DNA of 64,000 nt from Hyaloscypha bicolor E (lineage: Eukaryota; Ascomycota; Leotiomycetes; Helotiales; Hyaloscyphaceae). Positions within the stretch are counted from its first letter, which is position 1; every line of letters starts with the position of its first letter. The stretch is taken from the NCBI RefSeq assembly GCF_002865645.1, contig NW_020194685.1:1006807-1070806 (forward strand), written 5' to 3'. Made by a program: the position numbers and the translations under genes. Below the pieces are notes generated by a model. It saw only the letters and a program-made list of their open reading frames with translations. It had not been told where the DNA came from and did no database searches. Positions 35,620-48,398 of the stretch are shown here, in pieces.

Positions 35620-37580
35620 AGATTGACCTCCCGTCTATTAATACTATAATTATATTATCTGAATATACTTTAATACTAAGCCAGTTCCTAGTAGATATTA
35701 TTAAGCTTATATACTAGCTTTAGAATATTATTAATAAGAACCTCAAACTCGCAGAATCTATTAGCCCAGAGACTCGAATAGTAATTAAGGCAATCCTATA
35801 TAATTATCCAGAAAGAGAATATATTCCCGAGTTATAATCCAGTTATTCTAATAAACTCCGATTACCCCTCGAATCCGATCTCTTCCCAATAAAGTAGCTT
35901 AATAGCAAATATACCTTTAATATAGCCCTATAATAATTTATTACTATAGTAAAACCATTTACTATTTCTCCGCCTAATACAAGTAATTTATAAAGCTAGT
36001 AATAGATTCCCGAGAGCAGTACTATAGAGGAAATTATAAGGGAAGGCATTTCTTTTAGTTCTAGTATATATATTACTATACCGGATATAAATCCTAATAA
36101 TCCGGAAAGTACCAGAAACGGAAATAATAGTAATAGCCTCATACTAGATATATAAGAAGATATAGTCTAATTAATTATATAGACTATATAAGTATTAAAT
36201 ATAGAATAGAATAATAATAGTATATATTCTGGAAATAGAAATAGGAATATATAGTAAGACCCTAATAAAGATTTTATAGACCTAAGATAGTAACTATAAG
36301 ATATTGGCTTTTTTGATCTAAAGCTCAATAAATTATACGAGAAAAGTAATTATATTATAATAGGAACGAATATATACTAGCAAAATATCTATATATTTAT
36401 AGACCAAGTCAGAGATAATAGTACAGGTCTATAAATAGCCATAATTAGATAGAACCTGTTCTTTTATCTTTATAGTAAAGCCTTAGTATAATATATAAAT
36501 AAGTTAAATAAGCTTTATTAGACCGGCCTCAAGTTTTCACGAAATGGTATAAAGAATTAGTATATAGTATTAATTAAGAAATTTAAGGATATATTAAACG
36601 AAGTATTAAGGAAGATATAAAAGGAACGGTTTACTAAGGAGAATATATATTCCAGGAAAGATATATAATTATATATTACTATAGTTATAAGATATATAAA
36701 AGCTACCGAGTTCCTAAAGGTAATCCAGTAGCTTTCCTAAGCCTATAATAACCTTAACCCAGAGCTTTATATCTATATTTCCCGTTTAGGACCTATTACT
36801 ACCCTTAGTAGCTTTATAGAGGAAGTATTAATAAAGTTATAATTATAAAAAAATATACTAGGTTTCTAGTTATAATTTCAAGGTAATAAATAAAGCTAAT
36901 AGTAATTATTCTAATAGGAGAATAGAAGAGGTAATACTAATTTTAATATTATTATAAGAAATAAGGTCTACTAATATCCTATAGTAAGACTAAACTTTAG
37001 ACCGGTATTTAGACCTTTTATTCTATATATAAATTTCAGACCTTAATATCCTTTTACTTCTTAATTTAAATTCAAGACTTAATTTAATACTAATAAAAAA
37101 CCTGAACTAAAGCCTCTACTAGCTCTAAGACCAAGATTAGCCCTAATAGCAGGTTTTATATAGAAATAGGAAAAATAAAACGGGTCCTAAAATAGTAAGC
37201 CCTATTACGGATCCAGCTTCTTTAATAATAGCTTCCTATAGAATAGTAGTAGATTCTACCGTTTTAGATACTATAACGGAGTAAACTTTATAGAAAACAA
37301 TTACTATAATATACCTGAAAAGTATAGAGACTAATATAATAAAGAATTAGAAGAGAACAAATACTTTATTAGTAAGGAGATATGTCTTCTTACTAAGGAA
37401 AAGTAATCCGAAACTAGTAAATCCGAGAATAAGATTTACCTGGCTATTAATTATATAGTTCCCAAGGAACTTATATATCGGAAATACTAGGAATCCTTCC
37501 TGTCTTATAATAAGCTCTTTAAATATATCTATACAAATTTATATAATATTAAATCCGAATAGGTTCCCTAAGATTCCTAG
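35620..37580 (+). pseudogene. G2 gag relic
   Basis: Plus-strand coding text with RIP stops. Around 36530-36850 it reads in the style of a gypsy capsid (retrotrans_gag): SSFHEMV/ALKWYKEL-type text, then KATEFLKVIQQLS and NPELYIYISRLGPITTL. A Gln/Asn-rich tail follows. No intact CCHC knuckle is visible. gag would form the virus-like particle in the cytoplasm. Frame borders with pol are uncertain. Confidence 0.6.
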
Positions 37581-37599
37581 TAGGAATCCAATTTCTAGT

Positions 37600-40500
37600 A
37601 TTAGGAACTCCCTTCCTATCCGAGTTCCCGTAATATAGAACCCTCTTTTCAGGACAGAATACAAGCTATTTTCCCGGTATTTCTAGCTTATTTCTATTCC
37701 GATATATTAATTCCTAAGGTTTCTAATATAATTAATACTTTACTAATTGGACTAACCGGTATATCTATCTCCGGATATATATATTCTATATTTAATATAT
37801 AGTTTACTATAGACGGGAAGAAGTATAAGGTTTATACTAATACAGGATATTCCCGACCTCTTATAAATAGGAATTAGTTTATAGGATATCCGGATATTAG
37901 TATTAATATGAAATAGTTTATAATAGTAAAGGAAATCGGATCTAGGCTAAAGTTATACAGGCTAGTAATATTTATATTATATATATCCGGTAAGGTTAAT
38001 AGCCAGGATATTCTCAGAAGAATAATTATTAGAACTTAGGTTACCGAGAATCTTAAGCCTTATCTGCTTTTAGGTAATGAATTCTTATATTCTTATAGTA
38101 CTATTATTAATTTAAAGAAAAACGAGATTATTATTAGTACTTATAAGGATCTAGTAGCCCTGATTATTATCTATTATAAGGGCAGATATATTATATATAA
38201 GGTATTAATTATAAAGATAGTTACTATTTCTCGGAAATCTATAATTACTATTTCCTTAATATATATATTACTACTAAAGGGATATAGCTATATATTTAAA
38301 GCTTCCTATAACGGTATTTATAATGCTATTATAGAGTATATAAACTTTATTATAGTTATAAACCCTTCTAATAAGGTAAAAAAGATTCTAGTAAAGACTA
38401 GACTCGGAATAGTAATAGAATTTGAGAAAGAAGGCTATTATCTAGTATAAAACCTAAAGGTAATAGAGGAGACCTAATATAAGAAAGTTTTCGATTCTTA
38501 GAACTTCTTTAATAATAGCCCTATAATTAGTATCTCGAAGCTATTAAATATTCCCGAAATTATAATAGAAAACGGTATTTATATTTATAATCTCAAGCCT
38601 GAACTTACTAAGTAAATTCAAGTATTAATTATTAAATTCATAGTATATTAGGAAAAGAAAGGCCTAATTAATATACCCAAAAAAGAAATAATATCTATTT
38701 CCCTTATAAATAGCTAATAGAATAGGAAGATCTCTATAAAAATCTACCTTATTAATTTTAAGAATCGGGAAGCAATTAATAATATCTTTAATAGTCTATA
38801 TATAAAGGACCTAATAGATTAGATAAAGTTCCTGATACTATTCGGTTATACGGTATTTATAGTCTAGAAAATTATAAAGGGAAAATATAAGATATATCCG
38901 GTAATTAATCTCAGACTATTAAATAAATAAGCTATTTCTAATATTTATCTAATATTATTTTAATCGGAAGTTATTAAAGCTCTATAAAATATATAATATA
39001 TCTTATATATTAATAGTTCTACTTTCTTCTACTAATTCCTAGTCAAGCCCGAATATAAAGAATACTTTACTATTATTAGCTACTATAGTTAAGAATAGTC
39101 TAAGGTTATATTAATAGGATTTAAGAATTCCCCGGTATATATTTAATAATTTATAGATAGAAAGCTATACCTATATAGAGATTTTGCTTATATATTTATT
39201 AATAATATAGTTATCTTTTCTAAGACTACTAACTAATATATTTACTATCTTTAATAAATCTTTTCCCTATTTATTAAAATAGGGTTTTCTCTTTCCCTAA
39301 TAAAGTTCTTTCTGGCCTATCTTTCCGTTTAGCTTCTTAGATACTAAATAAATAGATTCGGAATATCTATAACTAAGGAATATATATTAGTAATTAAGAA
39401 TCTTGTATTTTTATTCTTATTTAAGGAATTTAAAACTTTTATTAGAATAATAGGATTTTTCAGATAATATATTCCCTTTTATATAAAAGCAATTAAGCCT
39501 TTATAATAGTATAAGACCGAGATATTAGTAGAGGAATATAAGCAGAATTAAGTTAGATCTAAGAAAAAGAAGTTCTATACTTATTCTATCTAGGAACTAA
39601 CTAACTTAGAAAAGGTCTTTTTTGAGTTAATAAGAAATTATCTTTCCGATCCTTAATTTCTAATATATTATAATTCTAAAAAGATTACTTATATAAAAAT
39701 TAATATCTTAAATACTTATAGTTTTAGAATTATATTCTTTTACCTTAAAGAGAATTATAAAATACCTAAGGACCTGGTAAAGATTTCTTCTATAGTAGTT
39801 TAGCCTATTTTATTCCTTAGTAAGCTTCTTAGTCCTATAGAAAAGAATTATTATCTAATAGAACTAGAAATTACTTGTTTTATATATATCTATTATTGCC
39901 TATATATTATATTTTACTTATTAAAGTACCTAATTATTATTCTTACTAATTACTTTACTACTTACGAAATATATAATTAAGTTATATTTATAACTTCTAA
40001 TACTAATTAAGTAAATATATACTTATATTATATATTATAATATCTTTTCTAGTTTAGTCTGGAAATATACTATATCTCTAGAAAGATAAATATTATTCCT
40101 AATATATTTTCTAGACTTTATATCTTTAAATTAAAGAATATTTCCAAAAACAATACTTTTAATAATATCTATATAATATTGAAAATATATATAATCGAGG
40201 AATTTAGAGAATATCTAGTAACCAAATATACTAAGGATTTATATTTCTAGTAAACTCTCTGATTTCTGGAATATATAAGTAATAAGCTTCCTAAATTATA
40301 TATTTGGCTAGGGGTTCTATTCTTTATTAAAAATAGTCTATTATATAATATAATAATAAAGGGCCAAAATAGATTATATATTTCCGATATAGTTTTCTAA
40401 AATATATTCGAGAAAGCCTATAGCCCAGAATACTTCGGAATCCTAAAGATAATCCAGGAATTAAGACTATTTTATATTTCTAGACTAATTAAAAAAATCA

Positions 40501-41760
40501 AAAACTTTATTAAATACTATTCGAGCTGCCTTATAAATACTATCCTCTATACCTAACCAAATAGTAAACTCTAGCCTATTTATACTATTTCCCGCCTATT
40601 CTATATAATTACTATAGATTTTATTCTTATATTACCAGAAATTAATACAGTTATATCCTGGTCTATTAATAACTATAATATCTTTAACTATTTTATAATA
40701 AATACCTATAAGTTTTTCTATAAGTCTCTATTTATTCCCGGATATAATATATATATTATAGAAGATTAGGCTACTATTCTAGTTAGAATACTACTATTTA
40801 TATTCTAGGGCATTTCAAAAAAGTTTATTTCTGACCGGGATTCCAAGTTTATATTAGTAGTTTAGAGAAAGATTTTTATATTACTTAGTACTAAGCTTCT
40901 CTATTTAACTATATAGTATCTATAGACTAATAAGTAATCCGAAATTAAAAACTAATATATTAAGATTACCTTTTACTATTATATATATAAATATCCGGGA
41001 ATTTCCTGGTCTAATAGTATATTATCTCTTTAATATATCTTAGATAATTCCTTCTATATACTAATCGGATATAGCCCTAATAAAGTTATTATAGGAATAA
41101 AGGCTAATACGGGATTAAGCCTTATTATACTAGAATAGAAACAGGAACTTCCCTTAGTTATTTATAAACTATATTACTTAGATATCTAAGTCTTAATTAA
41201 TTTTACTATAAATACTACTAAGGAAAGCTATAATACTAAATACCGATTAATTTCTTTGGAAATTAGTAATAAAGTATATCTGAAGCTATATAAGGGCTAT
41301 AACCTGCTTAGGAAACCTAATCTAAAGCTTTCCGAGTAGTATATAGAATCCTTTATAATTATAAGAAAGATTAGCCGCCTTATATATAAGCTAGATCTTT
41401 TACTTTCTTAAAAGGTTTATTATATAATCTCTATTATATACCTCTAGCCAGCTCCTAAAAAAGAGAATTTATTTAGAAAACCCAAGCCAAATATCCAAGA
41501 ACTAGTAAAAGAAATTACAGGAAATACTAATAAATAGAAGTCCTATAAGCTGAAATGTCTTATAAATAAATATATTATAAGATATAATAGTAAGATATTT
41601 ATTAAATATCTTATATAATATAAGGGCTATTTATTAATATATAATAAATAGTTCCTAGTCGAGCTTTTGGGAAATATAAAAGAGCTAGTTAATAATTACG
41701 AGAATTCTCTCTTAGCCCTTTTAGCTCTAAAGTATTAGGGATAGTTTTCTAAGACTATAA
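37600..41760 (+). pseudogene. G2 pol relic (PR-RT-RH-IN-chromodomain)
   Basis: Protease: KVYTNTGYSRPLI at 37828-37870, matching a DTG-type site with D turned to N. RT: the segment from 38845 reads KIIKGKYKIYPVINLRLLNK, then SSTFFY*FLVKPEYKEYFTI, GFKNSPVYI and FAYIFINNIVIFS, where YIDD became FINN (near 39200). Integrase zinc part: YSPEYFG (HH turned to YY) and YYSSCLINT near 40500. Catalytic core: ITIDFILILPEIN near 40610, ISDRDSKF near 40830, and QSEIKNQY near 40930 carrying the Glu. The chromodomain (about 41510-41700) includes IKYLI*YKGYLLIYNK* and LLGNIKELVNNYE. Such chromodomains steer insertion to heterochromatin in related elements. Dead through RIP stops. Confidence 0.88.
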
Positions 41761-41999
41761 ATACTTACTAGTATTACCTTTTATACTTACTTAATAATTT
41801 TGGTATTACCTTACTATTTATCTTTATAATATTTACTTGGCTTACTTATAGGGTAATCTCTTTATTATATTTCTTATATTTCTAATAACTTTAACTTTTA
41901 ATTATCTTATAATATTACCAGGAATATTACTAGTTCTTTCCTTGAGATCTTCTTTCCAAAAGTCTTTATATAATTTAGTATCTACTAGCTATTAAATAT

Positions 42000-44540
42000 C
42001 TTCTCTGGTATATATATAAAAATACTAGCTACTTATAATTAAGAAAGAAATTAGTAATAATCTTAATATAAATAATATCAAAAACTATAATAAGCCTAAT
42101 TAGAATATATTTAATATATATTATAATTCTATTTTATATTTATTTCTTGCCTATAATAATAATAAGCTTCTAATTACTTGAATATTCCAATTATAATAAT
42201 ACTAAACAAATTCCGGACCCTTTTTCGAGGATAATAAAGATCCCGAAACTAGTTCCTAATAACTTCTAGTAAATCCCGAAAATAATATAATAAAGTACTA
42301 ATAGTCTGAATAGGAATACTAATAATCCGAATATATTTCCCAAGTTCCTATATAGGAATACTAATAATCTAAATAGGATTCCCAAGTTCCTATATAAGAA
42401 TATTAGGAATTCCAAGATACTTCCCAGATTCCCGTATAAGATTACTAGTACTTCTAATAAGTTTCCCAAGTTCTATAATAAGAATTCTAACCTTTCTAAT
42501 AAATATCCGAATTCCTTTCTATAACTTCCGGCTTTATCTTTGGATAGTTTAGGATCCTATATCCGACTTCTAGTATACCTATATAACTTTATTAGACTAA
42601 GAGGCCGGCTTTCTAGTTAGCTAGAATAAGCCTACTATAAAAATTACAAAGAACTAATAAGGAATTCTAGAAAGAACTCCTTTATTCCCAGTTAGATCCC
42701 AAATAGTAAGTAGTCTTATGGCAATACTAGTACTATAAGGTTTATAACCTAATTAGGGAAAAGAAGTTACCGAGACAAGATAAGATTAATAAATATATTA
42801 GGGAAGATAATAATAATTGCCTTATATAGGCTATATATATGTCTATTAAAAATCTAATATAAGAATTAGGAACCCTAAAGAAGAACCTTTAGTTAGACCT
42901 AAAGAAACTATAAAAGACTAGCTTAAAGGCATTAATAATATAACCTGTAATTCCAATAACTTTCCTTCTAGAAAAAGCTCTGATTCCTAATTTAATAACC
43001 AAGATATATTCCGAAGCTAGTCTAATATTAGTTCTGAAAATAAATACAGATTCCGAGGTTCCAAAAATAAGCTTGAATTCCGAATCCGTTCTAATATTAG
43101 TTCCAAAAATATCTATAGATTCGGAAATATTAATATTTTAGATAACTATAATAGATACCGAGCTATTCTATAGTATATAAAGATTAGTTAGATTTGTAAA
43201 TAAGCTATATTTCCAGTTATAATAAAGCAAATTAATACTTTATAATATAATATATTCTATATAGTTTACCTACTACTTTATATAGGATATTATTAAGAAG
43301 GATTTTGAGAATAATCTCGAGGAACTATAACTATTCTTTCTGGGATATAAATATAATAATTACCTTTAATTTATTATTCCTATCTCGGAATCTGACCTTA
43401 TATATATGAAATAGTATATATTAGGATTTAAAAAGTATTTAGTAGAATTTACTAGTATATATAAAAAGAGTCTAGTATCTAGTATATTCCTCTACTTTCT
43501 CAAATAGTACTACTAGGAGCTTTATATTATAGTACTAAATAATAATAAGCTTTATATATTACTATAATTACGGGAATAGCTTTATATTCAGAAATTATTT
43601 AAAGACCTGCCCGAAGTTCTATAGGATCCCAAAACTCTAAATAATCCCGAAATTCTATAGGATCCTATAGTAGCAGATTCCCAAGCTAGTAATTAATAAA
43701 TCCCAGTTATTAAGTATAATAAATCCTTATTATTATATATTTAAGGGAGTATTAAAAGAAAAGAATAAGAAGACTAATTATATTTAAAAGAAGTAGTTAA
43801 GGCAAACTATATTAGGAAAGTTAAGGGTAATATACTAGTTCTAATAGGAAATATGTCCTATCTCGACTTTATTTCTAATAGGGAAATTCCCTAATTACTA
43901 AAGAAATAGCAAACTCCCAAGAAAGTTATTACAATTTCTAATAACCAGGAAATATATAATATTAGTCTAATTCCCCTAGTTATATAATAAATATTATAAC
44001 TTCTAGCTATCTATATAGGCCCTGAAATAAGATTAATAATAACTATAGCCCAAGCTAGTAATAATAGTTCTTAGTACCCGAATACTAATATATTCCCGAC
44101 TTCCGGTTATATTATTATATACGGTTTTTTAGTAGATAGTTTAATATAAAAAGACGTATATTACTAACCCTCTCCTGCTATAAGTTAGTAATCCCAAGTT
44201 TAGTATCTATTTCCTATACTAAGTAATTATTTCTAATATATAATTATATATCCCGTACTAGTTTCTAATTTCGGTTCTACCTTATCTCTATACCCAAATA
44301 TAGCAGATCCCTGCTATTATTAGTAGTAGTATAATCCCAGGCTATAATAATATCTTTCTTATTTCCTATAAGGATACTATTAAGGTCTATAGTTCGGCTA
44401 GAACCAAAGACTACTAGGAAGTAGTTAATTAGGGTACTAGAAAGTATTAAATAGCTACTACTTTTACGAGGCGTAATAATATATACTTAGTACTTTTTAT
44501 TTGCTTTTCTATTAGAGGTATTATAGATTATATATAAATA
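42000..44540 (+). pseudogene. G2 extra open frame downstream of pol
   Basis: After the chromodomain, where most gypsy elements reach the LTR within a few hundred bases, about 2.5 kb of coding-like plus-strand sequence follows. From 42662 to about 43140 one frame is interrupted almost only by TAA and TAG at places compatible with lost Gln codons; it includes KELLYSQLDPK, YYKVYNLIREKKLPRQDK and NKYIREDNNNCLI. More such text follows to about 44500 (FENNLEELQLFFLGYKYNN near 43300; LPEVLQDPKTLNNPEILQDP near 43600). It is rich in Ser, Pro, Gln and Ile. I recognise no domain. A third gene or a captured host gene are both possible. Confidence 0.5.
42270..42480 (+). repeat. coding-type repeat of about 60 bp in G2
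   Basis: About three degenerate units share AATAGGAATACTAATAATC and TTCCCAAGTTCCTATATA. In the forward frame each gives an Asn-rich peptide ending PKFLY. The minus-strand open frame here is the shadow of this repeat. Confidence 0.65.
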
Positions 44541-44586
44541 TATCGACTTTATAATAAGGGCATTATAATTAGTATATCGGGGCAGA

Positions 44587-44700
44587 TATATTATATGGCA
44601 GGATAATATATATACGGATAAGCAAGGCTTTGCTTTACTTAGCTAGTTTTTAGATAAAGAACTCAATGAATTATCCTTTACTATATATATAGTATTTAAT
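44587..44700 (+). repeat. G2 3' LTR
   Basis: 114 bp starting TATATTATATGGCAGG (TG turned to TA), preceded by the purine-rich ATCGGGGCAGA, a likely polypurine tract, and followed by ATTCTGG of G1b. Confidence 0.88.
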
Positions 44701-45507
44701 ATTCTGGAAGTTCTTTAAAGAAATATAAATATAGCTTCTAATTCTTTTTTATTATATATTCTTTAAAAAAGGAAATATAAAAAATTAAATATAAAAAATT
44801 ATATATATTTAAGGACCTTAAATAGATTTATAAATTTTGGCTTAAGCTTTTCTATTTTAAGTTTAATATTTCTTATTAATAGTATTATTTATATTCTTTT
44901 AAAATAATAGTTAGCTAACTAGTATTTATTATAATAGGTTTCCCGATTATTTTATATATAATACTATAAATTCTTAAGCTTTTTTTATTCTATTTTAAGA
45001 ATTTCTAGTTTCTTATATATAGCTAGTATTTTTCCTATAATTTTGTTTTTAAAATTCTATAAAAATTAAAGGTAATATTTATAATATATATAAAAAGATA
45101 TATTTTATAAAATCTAATATTTTAAATTATTATATATAAATTTCATAAAAAACAACTTTTTAAACTAATTATTCTTTTAAATATTATAATAATATTTTAA
45201 GTAATATTTTAAAGCCTAATTTTATTTTTCTATTTAGCTATTTATCTAAAAAATAATAAACTATATTTAAATATTATTTATATATTAAATAGAAGTAGAA
45301 AGCAGATTAGAACTAGCTAGTAAATACTATTTCTTAATTAGAAATAATTCTATTAGAGAAATTAAAGATTAAAAAAATATATTTCTATATAATTTTAGTA
45401 AATTTTAGAAAGTTAATAGTTTTATAATATATAATATATCTTATTATTTTAGAATACTAATTAATAATTATAAGAATTATATTAAAATCGGGACTTTCTA
45501 TTAGGTT

Positions 45508-45512
45508 CTTAT
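45508..45512. repeat. solo LTR target duplication, left (CTTAT)
   Basis: Matches 45696-45700; the empty site in G1a reads TTCTTATATAG near 4514. Confidence 0.85.
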
Positions 45513-45695
45513 TATTACACTCTACCGCTTTACTAGTAAATTTAGCGTCACGTGATTGCAATAACGCATGCGGCTGGGGCTAGTATTTAGAATACTAAAG
45601 CTCCTGTACTCAAGAGCTTCTCTCTTTAGTTTAGAATTCTTGGAATAGAGCTACTTTACCTTGCTTTTTAAGCCCAGAGACCCGGTCTCGTAATA
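45513..45695. repeat. solo LTR family S, copy 1
   Basis: 183 bp, TATTACACTC...CTCGTAATA (probably TGTTAC...GTAACA before RIP). Flanked by CTTAT on both sides and absent from the matching place in G1a. Largely unmutated: CACGTGATTGCAATAACGCA and CCCGGTCTCG survive. A second copy is at 53847-54028. No full-length partner is in this window, so orientation and superfamily are open. Confidence 0.88.
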
Positions 45696-45700
45696 CTTAT
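45696..45700. repeat. solo LTR target duplication, right (CTTAT)
   Basis: Matches 45508-45512. Confidence 0.85.
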
Positions 45701-48264
45701 ATAATAATAAACCTATAATAAACTATTAAATAGACTATATAATAAATACCTCTTGGCCTTAATTCTCTAATAAATATTATATTCTTAATAATATTTATAA
45801 ATATTTCTTTTTATATTCTTCTAATACTAGAATCTTTTAAAAAGCTTAAAAGTTTTCTTTATTTTATAATATTTAGCTATTAGGTTATTATAATAAAGCT
45901 TTATAACTTTTTAATATAAGGCGGGATTATTAGATATAATAATTCTTAAATAGTATTTAAATAAGCTCAAATTCTTTTTTAAGATTTCTTTTATTAAGCC
46001 TTTATTTTAAGATATTCTAATATCGAGAATTATTTCTTTAAGCTATTTAAATAATATTTAGAAAGAATTCAGATAAAAGAGCTAGTACTATAGCTCTTTT
46101 AATAGCCGTATATATTTATATATAAGGAATCAGATATTTATAATTATTTAATTCAAAAACTTAAAAAACTAAAAAGTCTTTAATTCTATTAAATAATATA
46201 GTTATAGATATCCTTATTATCTTAGCTATAATAATAGAGCCTTTAAGACATTTCCCTATATTTTATTTCTTAACTAATTCTATAATTAAGAAATCTATAA
46301 GATAATTTATTTATTTGTTTTATAATAAATATTTCTTTTTAGTTATTATAAATATAGTAAATATTAAATAATATTTATTTTAAAAAGGAACTTTTTAAAT
46401 ATTTATAAGAACTTTTAAATTATAATTATAAAAGCTTTCTTTAACTTATTTTAAAAAATTAGAAGCCAAGTTATATTAATAGAACTTTTTTTATAATTAG
46501 GCTTTTTACTAGATTTATTTATTGGATTTAAAGTACTTTTATAATAAATAATATTAAAATTATATATTATAAGATATATTATCTAATATATTTAATAGTT
46601 TTTTAGATATTTTATTTCTATAAAATATTAGAGGTTATTATAATCTATAATAATCTTAATTATAAACCTAAATTCCTTAAAATAATAATACTAATACTTA
46701 AAGGCTTTAATAATTATAAATAGTTCTCTATTATAAGTATTATAGTTATATTTAATTCCGGAAAGTTTCCGGAACTAGAATACTATTAGATACTAGTATT
46801 TGTTTAGGCTATTACTAGAATTAACTTATTATAAAATAATTTTAATAATTACGAATTTTAATATATTAGTTTTAATATAATTTTTTTAAAAGAATTAAAA
46901 TAAACTAGAATAAATATTATAGTAAAAGCTTTTTTTAAAGTTTTAAAGCTTTTAGCTACTTTATTTATTTATATAAAAGAACCGAATTTCCGGCCCTTTT
47001 CTATTTCTTTTAAAAGATCTATTAAGCCTATTATTACTTGAAAATAATAATAAATAAATCTATAATAGAAATTAGTAAATTCAAGAAATATTTAAATATT
47101 ATAAAATAATTCTAGTTTTAGCTATTTAATAATACTATAAACCTATTTAGAATTCGTATAAATATCTTTTATTTTAATAAAAAAGCCCAAGAATTCGATT
47201 TTCTTAATATTAAACTCGTATTTACTAAGTTTATAAAATAGGTTATTTTTATATAATTAAATAAATATTTAGTAAATATAATTATAATATTTATTTTTAT
47301 TTCGGGAATAAATAAAAATATTATCTAAATAAATAATTATAAAATAATTTAAAAGTCTTATAAATATTATATTAATATATATTTAAAATATAACTAGTAT
47401 ATTAGCTAGCTTAAAAAGTATTATAAGATATTTAAAATAGTTATAATAGATCCTAAAAGCTATTTTTTATTTATATTTTCTATAAATTCTTATTTAATAA
47501 TATATATTTTTAAAATCTAATTTTATAAAAATCTTGGCTTCTTAAAGCTAATTAAAGGTTTTATTAATAAAAGAAAACAAATACTAATTCTTAATTATAA
47601 TTTAATTAAGTCTATAATAATTAATATAAAAATATAGTTCTTTATTTTTCTTAGAAATAAATAAATAAAAATTTATAAGGCTTTTATTAGATCTTATCTA
47701 ATATTTATAGAATATATTCTATAAATACAAATATAATACTTCTAGTTAGATCTCTAATAAATTATATAAAGGTCTATATAAGACTATACTATTTATATTA
47801 ATAAAGTATTTAATATTACTAAGATTAGGAAGTTTTAAAGCTTTATTAGAATTAAAAACCTCTAAGAAATTTTCGTATTTATTATTCTAGAAATAAATAA
47901 ATATTTCTAAAGCCTCTTTCTAGAGAATATTAATTTACTATATTAAAAACTCTTACTTAGTATTACTAGAACTATATAATAAAATAAAGATCTAGTAATT
48001 ATTATAAATATATAAGATCTATTATCTAGAATAGTTATATTTGTCTTTAATTAAAAATAAGACTTAAAATACTAGTTTAGAATACTAGTTAAGCTTTTTA
48101 CTAAATTCTTTTAGTATTAGAATCTTAATATTATTAAATTATATAAGTATATATATTTATTATTTCTTAATATAGTTTATATATTATATAAGAATTACTT
48201 TATAGAATTTTATATTAAAAATAAAGCTATAAAAACTAATATTCTTATATTTATAAAACCGGAA

Positions 48265-48398
48265 TATTATATTATAAATAAATAATAAAAGTTATATTAC
48301 TATAATATAATATAAATAATACCTTAGAAGTAGTACTTCTTTTATATAATAATTAATTATCTTTTATATTTTGTTTAATTTATTTCTCTTATATAATA
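48265..48398 (+). repeat. G3 5' LTR
   Basis: 134 bp, TATTATATTATAAATAAATA...TATATAATA. Aligns gap-free with 56208-56341. The first TG is now TA. Confidence 0.83.

Larger units (their letters stand above)
35444..44700 (+). mobile_element. Chromodomain gypsy retrotransposon G2, nested in G1b
   Basis: A 9.26-kb full-length element on the plus strand. LTRs of 114 bp lie at 35444-35557 and 44587-44700. The G1b sequence is interrupted exactly between TACTAATTC and ATTCTGGAAG, leaving a 4-bp ATTC duplication (5 bp if one mismatch is allowed). Order: LTR, gag, protease, RT, RNase H, integrase, chromodomain, then about 2.6 kb with an extra open frame, LTR. RIP is mostly limited to CpA/TpG, so CC, CG and GG survive and long frames are readable apart from TAA/TAG at former Gln and Trp codons. 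Confidence 0.92.
33247..48264 (-). mobile_element. Gypsy retrotransposon G1b, truncated and interrupted
   Basis: Second copy of the G1 family on the minus strand. Pieces 33247-35443, 44701-45507 and 45696-48264 align in order to 974-about 7150 of G1a. It is split by G2 (35444-44700) and by a solo LTR (45513-45695), and cut at 48264 where G3 begins. Everything 5' of the protease/RT part (gag, 5' LTR) is missing, and I do not find it beyond G3. RIP is heavy throughout, including the LTR, unlike the left end of G1a. Confidence 0.88.
44701..48264 (-). pseudogene. G1b pol relic (integrase to RT)
   Basis: Joined across the solo LTR, this matches G1a 3682-7150 base for base apart from RIP-type changes. 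The RT core reads on the minus strand at about 47560-47150. It is more eroded than in G1a, so nothing is translatable without long runs of stops. Confidence 0.8.

Noticed and set aside
42266..42469. Minus-strand open frame with Gly-Asn-Leu repeats
   Set aside because: Mirror of a coding-type repeat on the plus strand of G2.
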